A DNA stretch of 64,000 nucleotides. It comes from an uncultured Collinsella sp. (GTDB lineage: Bacteria > Actinomycetota > Coriobacteriia > Coriobacteriales > Coriobacteriaceae). The position numbers and the translations under genes were made by a program. Shown here one piece after another: positions 18,821 to 26,873 of this stretch. Every line of letters starts with the position of its first letter. The first letter of the stretch is position 1. The notes under the pieces are model-generated. The model saw only the letters and a list, made by a program, of their open reading frames with translations, made no database searches and was not told the DNA's origin. The DNA lies in NCBI GenBank assembly GCA_959606065.1, contig CAUHHV010000009.1, forward strand, positions 1-64,000, written 5' to 3'.

Positions 18821-19477
18821 CTATTTACCACCTTTCATAGCCGGAATTCGGCCAACAACGGGAATGCCCAGGAGCTCTTCTGCCTCTTCGGCACCGCGGA
18901 TGCGGGTATTGAGCATGTCTGCCAAAACGACATAGGCAACTGCGATAAAGATACCGGCGAGGAACGCGACGGCAATATACAGCGTGCGCTTGGGGCCGCT
19001 GGGGGCTTCGGGGGTCTTAGCCTCGTCGATAACGTTGATGCTCTGGGCAGCGCCGACGTTCTGAGCGACCGTACTCACCGAGCTGGCCATGGCCTTTGCG
19101 ACCTTAGCCGTCTCCTTGGCATCGGTGCCGGTAACCGAAAGCGTAATGACACGCGTGGTGGTCTCGGAGGAAACAGACACCTTGTAGTCATCCAGATCGG
19201 TGAGGCCCAGTTCATTGGCTGCACCGCTCTTAACGCTATCGCTATCCAGCAGCGTGGCGATATCGTTGGAAAGCATCTGGCTCGCCGAGAGATCGTTGTA
19301 GCTCATCTGACCGCTATCGTCGGTCTTGGCGAGAATGTACATGCTCGTCGTCGCGGTGTAGGTGTTGTCCATCGCAACGAAGGACACGATGCCCATGGCG
19401 ATCGCGCAGACCACCGGAAGGGTGATGACCAGCTTGAGGTGCTTCTTCAGCAGCTGGAACAGTTCGAGAAGGGTCAT
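18821..19477 (-). CDS. Wzz/CapA-type chain-length determinant and kinase activator
   Basis: 218 residues: a short cytoplasmic N-terminus, a helix near 18-38, an extracytoplasmic region of about 120 residues and a second helix near 170-192 (TLYIAVAFLAGIFIAVAYVV). A proline-containing stretch precedes the second helix (EAPSGPKRTLY). The C-terminal cytoplasmic tail is the part expected to dock and activate the kinase. It is the first gene of the trio. The ATG follows GAAAGGCAAGCTGC. Confidence 0.88.
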   Translation of the reverse strand: MTLLELFQLLKKHLKLVITLPVVCAIAMGIVSFVAMDNTYTATTSMYILAKTDDSGQMSYNDLSASQMLSNDIATLLDSDSVKSGAANELGLTDLDDYKVSVSSETTTRVITLSVTGTDAKETAKVAKAMASSVSTVAQNVGAAQSINVIDEAKTPEAPSGPKRTLYIAVAFLAGIFIAVAYVVLADMLNTRIRGAEEAEELLGIPVVGRIPAMKGGK

Positions 19478-19616
19478 GCAGCTTGCCTTTCATTTCCCCA
19501 GTTCGGATTGACAAAACTGTCCGTATGTTATCGCATCTTTTTACCGAGACCAAACTCTATACATAAGAAACAGGCTCTCCTGTAAAAATGTCGGAAGCAA
19601 TCGTAAAATTGCACAA

Positions 19617-19650
19617 CAACGCCGCACCCGAAAGTCAAATGCGGCGTCTA
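19617..19650 (-). terminator. Intrinsic terminator of the PhoBR-like operon
   Basis: GACGCCGCA and TGCGGCGTT form the stem on the minus strand, followed by a weak T-rich tract. It lies about 20 bp past the histidine kinase stop codon and upstream of the polysaccharide-control operon. Confidence 0.6.
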
Positions 19651-19672
19651 TATCAATATCTATGTTGTATCG

Positions 19673-21097
19673 CTATGCGAATGGCTCGTCCTGCTGTATG
19701 GGAAACGTCACCGTAATGGTGGTTCCCACGCCCAACTCGCTCGACAGATCAAGCGTGGCGTGATGATACAGGGCCGCATGCTTGACAATGGCAAGCCCCA
19801 GGCCGGTTCCGCCGCGTGCCTTGGACCTACTCTTGTCCACGCGATAGAACCGCTCAAATACCTTGCCCTGTTCTTCAGGCGCGATACCGATTCCCGTGTC
19901 GGCGACAGCGAGGAACGGATGGCCTTCGTCGTTGGTGCCGCACTGCAGCGTAACCGTACCTCCGGGCCGATTGTAGCGGATGGCGTTGCTTGCCAGATTA
20001 TAGATGAGCTCGTCGACCAAGCGCGACACGCCTTCGATGACCACAGGCTTGGTCTCATGACTTATCGTCACATTCGCCTGACGGGCAACCTGTTCAAGAC
20101 GCTGTTCAACCGCGTAGATCGCACGCGAGAGCTCAATAGGCTCCGTGGACCCAATGGGCACCGCCTCGCCCTCAGTTGCACGTTCGGCCTCGTCCAAGTT
20201 AGACAGCGTAAGGATGTCGTTGACAAGCGCTGCCAAGCGGCCCGCCTCACGATAGATGCGACCGCCAAAGTTGCGCAGGTCGTCCTCGCCCTCGACCATG
20301 CCATTTGCGATGAGCTCGGCATAGCCCGAAATCGCCGTAAGCGGCGTCTTGAGCTCATGGGTGATATTCGCCGTGAACTCGCGGCGCATACGGTCGTTGT
20401 CCGCTAGCACCGCCATTTGGCGCTTGAGTTCCTGGCGCTGCGACTCGATACGCTCAAGCATGGGGACCATCTCGGCATAGGCGTGCTCATAGCTACGGCG
20501 TGGGTGATCCAAATCCACCTCTTGCAACGGCGCGATGATGGCACGGGACTCACGGCGCGCCATAAAAAACGAGAGTACTGCACCCGCTGCTGCGATAAGC
20601 AGCAGCGGCGCCAGCATCGACAGCAAAATCGCCGCAACGCCAGGCTGGGCCTGCGCCAAGCGAACGACCTGGCCGTTATCAAGGGTGACGGCGCGATACA
20701 GCATAATCTCGTCGAGTGTGGAGCTTGCGCGCTCCGCGGAACCCGAACCACTCTCAAAGGCCTCGATGACCTCGGGGCGATCGCCATGGTTGGGCAGTGT
20801 GGAAGGCGACGCCTCGTTGTCGTAGGCAACAGATCCGTCCTTATTGATCAGCGTGATACGAAGATCCTCGCGATCGAGGCTTCGCAAGAACGGAATGGGC
20901 TCCTGCTGCTCGTCGAGGGCGGCAGCAATGAGCTCGGTTTCCTGCGCCAGATTGGCACTCGTGGCATCCGCCAAAGTGTTTTGCACAAAGAACGCACCCA
21001 GCACCGTAAACGCCACGATAACCGCCATGGCGCAGACAAAGATCGTCACAAAAACGCGGTGCGACAGCGTATGTTTTCCCTGGGGGGCGAAGACCAC
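19673..21097 (-). CDS. Sensor histidine kinase, PhoR-like
   Basis: 474 residues. It has two membrane helices (about 15-38 and 153-176) around an extracytoplasmic sensor of about 115 residues, then a linker and the dimerisation domain with NITHELKTPLTAISGY, where His is the phosphorylation site. The ATPase domain shows NLASNAIRYN (N box), ADTGIGIAPEE and GGTGLGLAIVKH. It lies 3 bp downstream of its response regulator, and pstB precedes that regulator, so phosphate control (PhoR) is the best guess. The sensory domain itself does not prove it. Confidence 0.88.
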   Translation of the reverse strand: MVFAPQGKHTLSHRVFVTIFVCAMAVIVAFTVLGAFFVQNTLADATSANLAQETELIAAALDEQQEPIPFLRSLDREDLRITLINKDGSVAYDNEASPSTLPNHGDRPEVIEAFESGSGSAERASSTLDEIMLYRAVTLDNGQVVRLAQAQPGVAAILLSMLAPLLLIAAAGAVLSFFMARRESRAIIAPLQEVDLDHPRRSYEHAYAEMVPMLERIESQRQELKRQMAVLADNDRMRREFTANITHELKTPLTAISGYAELIANGMVEGEDDLRNFGGRIYREAGRLAALVNDILTLSNLDEAERATEGEAVPIGSTEPIELSRAIYAVEQRLEQVARQANVTISHETKPVVIEGVSRLVDELIYNLASNAIRYNRPGGTVTLQCGTNDEGHPFLAVADTGIGIAPEEQGKVFERFYRVDKSRSKARGGTGLGLAIVKHAALYHHATLDLSSELGVGTTITVTFPIQQDEPFA

Positions 21098-21100
21098 GGG

Positions 21101-21829
21101 TTACCCCTCCGATGCGGTGGCCGCGGTGTCGTCGCCTTCGGCACCATCACCGGCAGAAGGCTCGGCCAGGCGATAACCCACGCCGCGCACGGTCTCGATG
21201 GCGCTGGCATGCTCGCCCAGTTTTTGGCGAAGCGTCTGCACGTGCACGTCAACGGTGCGCGAACCGCCGTCGAAGTCCCAGCCCCACACGCTCTGCAGCA
21301 ACGACTCGCGGGTAAAGACCACGCCGGGCTTGCGCATGAGGTACTCGAGCAGGTCGAACTCGCGCAGGGTGAGCTTAAGCGGCTCGCCGGCAACGGTCAC
21401 CTCGCGATGGCTGGGCGAAAGCACGATGTCGCCCACGCTGAGCACATCGCTCGCCTGCTTGACCATGCCGCCGCGACGCAGCAGTGCGCGGCAGCGGCTC
21501 GCAAGCTCCATGAGCGAAAACGGCTTAGTCAGGTAATCGTCGGCACCGCCATCGAGCGCCATCACCTTGTCGAGTTCGGTGTCCTTGGCGGTAAGCATCA
21601 TGATGGGCACCGTCGCCGTCAGGCGATCGGCACGCAGGCGGCGCATAATCGCCAAGCCATCGGTGTCGGGCAGCATGATATCGAGCAGCACAGCATCGGG
21701 CACCCGTCGCGCCACGGCAGCTTTAAACTCGCCATCGCACGAAAAGCCCTCGGCCTCGATTCCCTGCTTGCGCAGCGCGTAGACCGTCAAATCCCTGATG
21801 TTGTCATCGTCCTCGACGTAATAGATCAT
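21101..21829 (-). CDS. OmpR/PhoB-family response regulator
   Basis: 242 residues with a receiver domain and a winged-helix DNA-binding domain. Acidic residues D7-D9 and the phospho-acceptor D50 (in VLLDIMLPD) are intact, with the switch Thr in MLTAKD and Lys in LTKPFS. The C-terminal domain contains TLREFDLLEYLMRKPG and TVDVHVQTLRQKLGE, typical of PhoB/RegX3. A disordered Asp/Ala tail ends the protein. RBS AAGGGG lies 7 nt before the ATG. It is probably co-transcribed from pstB, 64 bp upstream, through the kinase. Confidence 0.9.
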   Translation of the reverse strand: MIYYVEDDDNIRDLTVYALRKQGIEAEGFSCDGEFKAAVARRVPDAVLLDIMLPDTDGLAIMRRLRADRLTATVPIMMLTAKDTELDKVMALDGGADDYLTKPFSLMELASRCRALLRRGGMVKQASDVLSVGDIVLSPSHREVTVAGEPLKLTLREFDLLEYLMRKPGVVFTRESLLQSVWGWDFDGGSRTVDVHVQTLRQKLGEHASAIETVRGVGYRLAEPSAGDGAEGDDTAATASEG

Positions 21830-21893
21830 GTTGAACCCCTTTGCGGCCGATATGACCGCATCTTAACCCTAAAAGCACCTGTAAAAGACAGCG

Positions 21894-22769
<876 letters not shown>

Positions 22770-22872
22770 ACCGCATACCTCCATATCGATATCAATTCAG
22801 CAGTATCGATAGTAGGAATCGCGGCTCATACGCACGTGAGCACATTGTCAAGTGTTTGTAAGGGCACGCTGG

Positions 22873-24117
22873 CTATGCGGCGGGCAGCTCGATGGTGAAT
22901 ATCGTGTGTTCGGGCGTCGATTCACATGCAACGGTACCGCCGTGTGCCGCGATGATCTCCTTGGCAATAGCAAGACCCAGACCGGCGCCACCGCGATTGG
23001 TTGCACGCGCCGCATCCAGGCGATAGAACTTCTCAAAGATCACCTTGAGCTTTGCCGCAGGGATAGGATCGCCCTGATTGATAAAGCGCACGCGCACGCC
23101 GCCATCGTCTTGGCGCCTGGCCTCAATCGTGATAGTCGAGCCCTCGTAGCTATAGGCGACGGCGTTTTTCATGATGTTGTTAAACACGCGGGCCATCTTG
23201 TCGCCATCCACGAGCACCGTCAGGTCCTCGTGAATATCAACTTGGGCTTCCTTATGCTGCTCATTGAGGATGGGGTAGAACTCGTCAGCCACCTGAGCCA
23301 GCAGCAACCCCAGATCAACATAGCCGCGCGTGAGCACGATATCGTGGAAGTCAAAGCGCGTGATATCGAAGAACTCCTCGATGAGCGCATCGAGCCGGTG
23401 CGCCTTGTCGAGCGCCACGCCCGTAAAGTGCGCACGTTGCTCAACCGGCAACTCAGGAGCCTCTTGCAGCAGCGAAAGATAGCCCACCACACTGGCAAGC
23501 GGGGTGCGTAGGTCATGTGCCAAGTACGTGACCAAATCGTCCTTGCGATGAGACTCGTCACGCAAGGCTTGCTGCACCTTGCGCTCACGGTCACGCACGC
23601 GGTTGAGTGCGCCTTCGACCTCCAGGAAGTCGCCGTCGATGTTGTCCCAGGTGTCGGGGTGATCGATCAGGCGATCTTGAATACGAGCGGCCAGCACACA
23701 ATCGGCATGCTGCTCGCCCTGCTCGTAGCCCTGGTAGTACAGGGCGCGGCCGCAAAAGAACAGCACGCACACGGCAAGCGCCAGCACAAAGCCAAACATG
23801 TTGAATACAAAGACGGCATCGAACAGCACCGGCCCTTCGATGCCGCCGAGCGCCATGGCACCAATCGCCAACGTCATGACCCACGCGGCACCGCCAATCA
23901 CCACGCAACGGCGCACGATTTCAAATCGATCGATCAGCAAAAAGCCGGCAAGCAGCACCGCCAAGATTCCAGCGATGTTATCGATGCCAATCAGCAGCAG
24001 GCTCAGCAAAAAGAGCAGCACCGTCGCGAGCGCGCGGTTGTCGACGACCGTCCTCACGTATTCAAAGAGCCGATCGGGCACCTCGAACGCCTGTCTATCG
24101 TCTTTTGTCATATCCAC
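22873..24117 (-). CDS. Sensor histidine kinase, VanS-like
   Basis: 414 residues. The N-terminal third is hydrophobic, with about four helices in two pairs (about 32-60 and 72-120), and has almost no extracytoplasmic domain, so it probably senses within the membrane. The dimerisation domain has YLAHDLRTPLASVVGYL with the phospho-His. The ATPase domain has NNIMKNAVAYS (N box), the atypical G1 loop INQGDPIP common in VanS-type kinases, and GGAGLGLAIAKE. It lies downstream of its regulator, and the pair faces a D,D-carboxypeptidase gene. Cell-wall control is therefore likely. VanHAX-type resistance genes are absent. Confidence 0.87.
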   Translation of the reverse strand: MDMTKDDRQAFEVPDRLFEYVRTVVDNRALATVLLFLLSLLLIGIDNIAGILAVLLAGFLLIDRFEIVRRCVVIGGAAWVMTLAIGAMALGGIEGPVLFDAVFVFNMFGFVLALAVCVLFFCGRALYYQGYEQGEQHADCVLAARIQDRLIDHPDTWDNIDGDFLEVEGALNRVRDRERKVQQALRDESHRKDDLVTYLAHDLRTPLASVVGYLSLLQEAPELPVEQRAHFTGVALDKAHRLDALIEEFFDITRFDFHDIVLTRGYVDLGLLLAQVADEFYPILNEQHKEAQVDIHEDLTVLVDGDKMARVFNNIMKNAVAYSYEGSTITIEARRQDDGGVRVRFINQGDPIPAAKLKVIFEKFYRLDAARATNRGGAGLGLAIAKEIIAAHGGTVACESTPEHTIFTIELPAA

Positions 24118-24136
24118 TTCCCCACCATCAAAGGCG

Positions 24137-24832
24137 TTATCCGATTATGTAGCCGACGCCCCAGACGTTTTTGATAAAGCGCGGCTTTTGAGCGTCGTCG
24201 CCGATCTTTTCGCGCAGGTGGCGAATGTGCACCATCACCGTATTGTTGGAGCCGGGCATAAAATCCTCGTTCCACACCGCGCGGAACAGATCCTCCACGG
24301 CCACCACGCTGCCGCGATGCTCGACCAGATACAGCAAGATGGAATACTCGATGGGCGTGAGGCGAACCGGTGAACCGTCCACTGTCACGGAACGAGCATC
24401 GCGGTTGATCTCAAGGCCGTCGAGCTGGATGGTCGGCGACTCGGCCGCCTGCGCGCGGCTACCGTAGCTGGTGTAGCGACGAAGCTGAGCGTGCACGCGT
24501 GCGATGAGCTCAAGCGGACGGAACGGCTTGACCACATAATCGTCCGCGCCAAGCGAAAGGCCCTCGATCTTGTCTTGCTGGGCATCGCGCGCCGTCAGCA
24601 TGATCACGGGATAGGTATGGCTGGAACGGATCGTACGTAGCAGCTCAAAGCCATCGATATCGGGCAGCATGACATCCAGCAGCGCCAGATCGAACCCCTG
24701 CTCCAAGATTGCCTTGGCAGCATCGGCCCCGCTATAGGCGACCTGTACGTCAAAGCCTTCTTTTGTAAGGTAGATACCAACCAAGTCGGCGATGGCCTTT
24801 TCGTCATCAACTACCAAAATGCGCTCGTTCAT
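24137..24832 (-). CDS. OmpR-family response regulator, VanR-like
   Basis: 231 residues: a receiver domain with D10, D11 and phospho-acceptor D53 (ALLDVMLPD), a VVKPFRPLEL switch, and a winged-helix effector with LTPIEYSILLYLVEHRG and NTVMVHIRHLREKIGDD. It is close in layout to VanR-type regulators. It is the first gene of the pair, 19 bp ahead of the kinase. The 197-bp divergent region to the D,D-carboxypeptidase GTG makes that gene a natural target. Confidence 0.9.
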   Translation of the reverse strand: MNERILVVDDEKAIADLVGIYLTKEGFDVQVAYSGADAAKAILEQGFDLALLDVMLPDIDGFELLRTIRSSHTYPVIMLTARDAQQDKIEGLSLGADDYVVKPFRPLELIARVHAQLRRYTSYGSRAQAAESPTIQLDGLEINRDARSVTVDGSPVRLTPIEYSILLYLVEHRGSVVAVEDLFRAVWNEDFMPGSNNTVMVHIRHLREKIGDDAQKPRFIKNVWGVGYIIG

Positions 24833-24984
24833 GCGTGCTCCTCTCGCGCTCCATTATGCCCGAGGGGGCGCACACCACACACAACAAGCGTGGGTGATTA
24901 AGTCGGCCTTAAGCACCCTTGTGCCCGTTCGGGCGCGGATGTGGGCCACGCACGCACGCGATGATCGCCGACGCCGGCAAACGA

Positions 24985-24990
24985 TATACT
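24985..24990 (+). promoter_or_regulatory. Candidate -10 box for dacA
   Basis: TATACT lies 40 nt before the proposed GTG start of dacA. The -35 region is poor. If transcription starts near 24997, the upstream in-frame ATG codons at 24919 and 24961 are excluded. Confidence 0.4.
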
Positions 24991-25029
24991 CTAGTTCCAG
25001 AAGAGACCATCCCGTCGAAAGCGAAATCC

Positions 25030-26370
25030 GTGAAGTCCCTCACCTCTTTTGCAAAGCGCTCAGCCCAGCTTGCCGCCGGCTTTGTCTGCGCTATCGCCCT
25101 TGCCGCTGGCGTGCCCACCGTCGCCGGCGCCCAAGTACTCACGACCGACAATGTTTGCGGCAAAACCGCCGATGCGCGCGGCATCACGGCCGAAAACCTG
25201 CCCGATATCGATGCGACCAATGCCCTCGTCATGGGCAAAGACGGCACCGTCTACTATGCCCGCGGCGCCGATGAGCAGGTCAAGATTGCCTCGATCACCA
25301 AGGTCATGACCGCAATCCTAACCGTCGAGAATTGCAAGATGGACGAGAAGGTCACGGTGAGCAACGCCGCAGCCACCGTGGGCAATTCAACAGCCGGCCT
25401 ACTCGAAGGCGACGAGCTCACCGTGAAGCAGGCACTGCGCGGCCTGATGATTCCCTCGGGCAACGACGCCGCCATCGTGCTCGCCGAATATGTGGGCAAG
25501 AAGATCGACCCTAAGACCAAAGACGCCGAGGCAACATTTGTGAAAGCCATGAACGAGCGCGCTAAGAAGCTCGGTTGCACCGGCACGCTTTTTGAAAACC
25601 CGCATGGTCTGGACTTTGATGAGTGGGCTGGCGATATGCACTCAACCGCACACGACGTAGCGCTGATGATGCAGGAGGCCATGAAAAACGACACGATCCG
25701 CGAGGTCGTAGCGAGCGAGGATTCCTGGATCGAGGTCACGGGCGCCGACGGCACCGACCATTCGCATTCCATGGACACGCATAACTATTTGCTGGGCCAA
25801 GATGGCAACATCGGTGGCAAGACCGGCACCACCGACGACGCGGGCTATTGCTTTACGGGTGCCTACAACCGCGACGGCGACGAGATCTACACCGTCGTTT
25901 TGAACTCCACCACCACCGACCAGCGCTTTACCGATACCGCAACCCTTGCCAATTGGTACTACGGTCACAAGGTGACGGTCGCAATCGCCAACACGCAGGA
26001 AAAGACCGCCAACGGCAACCCGCTTATGGCGCGTATTGGCCAAACCGACTGGACGGATAAGACGATCGACGCCACACTCGCCGATCCTACGGCGCAAGCG
26101 ACCGTGTTTTCCCTTGCCGGCGAGGTGACCGAAAAGGTTAGCTACGACGATCTTTCGGGCACGGTGCATGTGGGCGATAAGGTGGGTAGCGTTACGCTCA
26201 AGCAGGACGGCACCAAGATCGCCGTCATGGACCTGGTTGCCGACGAAGAAGGCGCTGGGCCGAATCCCATTGAATGGCTCCTTGTGAAGCTCGACCGTCT
26301 GGGCCGTCGCATCGACAACCGCCCGCTCACGGCAGAAAGCGAGACCGTCGCCAAGGCGCCCGAGGTGTAG
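25030..26370 (+). CDS. dacA: D-alanyl-D-alanine carboxypeptidase (PBP5/DacA type)
   Basis: A secreted or membrane-anchored serine enzyme that trims the terminal D-Ala of peptidoglycan stem peptides. With the GTG start it has 446 residues. A signal peptide (KR, hydrophobic AAGFVCAIALAAGV, then AGA as likely cleavage site near residue 34) precedes the S11 domain. The catalytic SITK (S88, K91), SGN (143-145) and KTG (264-266) are all present. A C-terminal beta domain (about 320-410) and a short tail without an obvious hydrophobic anchor follow. The longer in-frame starts would bury the signal peptide. One of only three plus-strand genes; it diverges from the VanRS-like pair. Confidence 0.92.
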   Translation: MKSLTSFAKRSAQLAAGFVCAIALAAGVPTVAGAQVLTTDNVCGKTADARGITAENLPDIDATNALVMGKDGTVYYARGADEQVKIASITKVMTAILTVENCKMDEKVTVSNAAATVGNSTAGLLEGDELTVKQALRGLMIPSGNDAAIVLAEYVGKKIDPKTKDAEATFVKAMNERAKKLGCTGTLFENPHGLDFDEWAGDMHSTAHDVALMMQEAMKNDTIREVVASEDSWIEVTGADGTDHSHSMDTHNYLLGQDGNIGGKTGTTDDAGYCFTGAYNRDGDEIYTVVLNSTTTDQRFTDTATLANWYYGHKVTVAIANTQEKTANGNPLMARIGQTDWTDKTIDATLADPTAQATVFSLAGEVTEKVSYDDLSGTVHVGDKVGSVTLKQDGTKIAVMDLVADEEGAGPNPIEWLLVKLDRLGRRIDNRPLTAESETVAKAPEV

Positions 26371-26398
26371 TGCGCAAGAATAATAAGCCCACTGAAGG

Positions 26399-26427
26399 GA
26401 GGCGTCCGAAAGGATGCCTCTTTTTTT
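26399..26427 (+). terminator. Intrinsic terminator of dacA
   Basis: GAGGCGTCC-GAAA-GGATGCCTC followed by TTTTTTT, 28 bp past the dacA stop codon. The T-tract runs straight into a truncated tRNA-satellite end (GAGGTTCGAATCCCCAGC). Confidence 0.95.
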
Positions 26428-26460
26428 GAGGTTCGAATCCCCAGCTAACGTGGTTCAACT
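26428..26460 (-). repeat. Truncated satellite end at the tRNA-Ser locus
   Basis: GGTTCGAATCCCCAGC (26430-26445) on the plus strand is the T-arm and acceptor start of the local tRNA-Ser in inverted orientation. It is a second, isolated copy of the inverted T-arm that ends the full satellite 190 bp further on. Confidence 0.65.
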
Positions 26461-26500
26461 AAAAAAGGGTCCCTTTCGGAACCCTTCTTTAAAGTCTTAC

Positions 26501-26650
26501 TGGCGGAGAGCTGGGGATGTCCGGGCATGCTGCGCATGCCCTCCGGCTTCAAAACCTGGCGGCTTTTCGCCCACGGGCTACAAACGCTTTCGCGTTTGCT
26601 TAACGCCCGTGCCCTCTCGGGTTCGAACCCCCAGCCTCCTTTCTCCGCAC
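26501..26650 (-). repeat. tRNA-anchored satellite of tRNA-Ser(GCT)
   Basis: Starts with a copy of the last 17 nt of tRNA-Ser including CCA (TGGCGGAGAGCTGGGGA on the plus strand) and breaks off exactly in the T-loop. It continues with hairpin 1 (GGGCATGC-TGC-GCATGCCC), hairpin 2 (CAAACGC-TTTC-GCGTTTG) and ends in GGGTTCGAACCCCC, an inverted T-arm. A terminator-like hairpin lies on each side. The copy of the tRNA end is 190 bp from the real one. Confidence 0.75.
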
Positions 26651-26690
26651 AAAAAAGGGCCCCAAATGGGACCCTTCTTTCAATTCATAC

Positions 26691-26781
26691 TGGCGGAGAG
26701 CTGGGGATTCGAACCCCAGATGCCCTTTTGGGGCATACTCGCTTAGCAGGCGAGCACCTTCGGCCTCTCGGTCAGCTCTCC
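26691..26781 (-). tRNA. tRNA-Ser (anticodon GCT)
   Basis: The minus strand reads GGAGAGC at the 5' end, a long variable arm (ATGCCCC-AAAA-GGGCAT), T-arm CTGGGGTTCGAATCCCCAG and GCTCTCC G CCA at the 3' end. The acceptor stem is perfect and CCA is encoded. The anticodon loop in CTCGCCTGCTAAGCGAG gives GCT, reading AGC/AGU. A terminator hairpin with six Ts follows at 26651-26675, and a tRNA-derived satellite lies beyond it. Confidence 0.96.
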
Positions 26782-26873
26782 GTAACAGCCGTTCTATAGT
26801 AACCAAACAGCCAAGGATGAGCAAGAGGAAATTTTCTAATTGCCTAGCAGCCTTTCCTTCTTGAAAGCTTCGC

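Noticed and set aside
22873..24832. Vancomycin resistance operon
   Set aside because: Only regulators resembling VanR and VanS are present; no VanH, VanA/B ligase or VanX genes.
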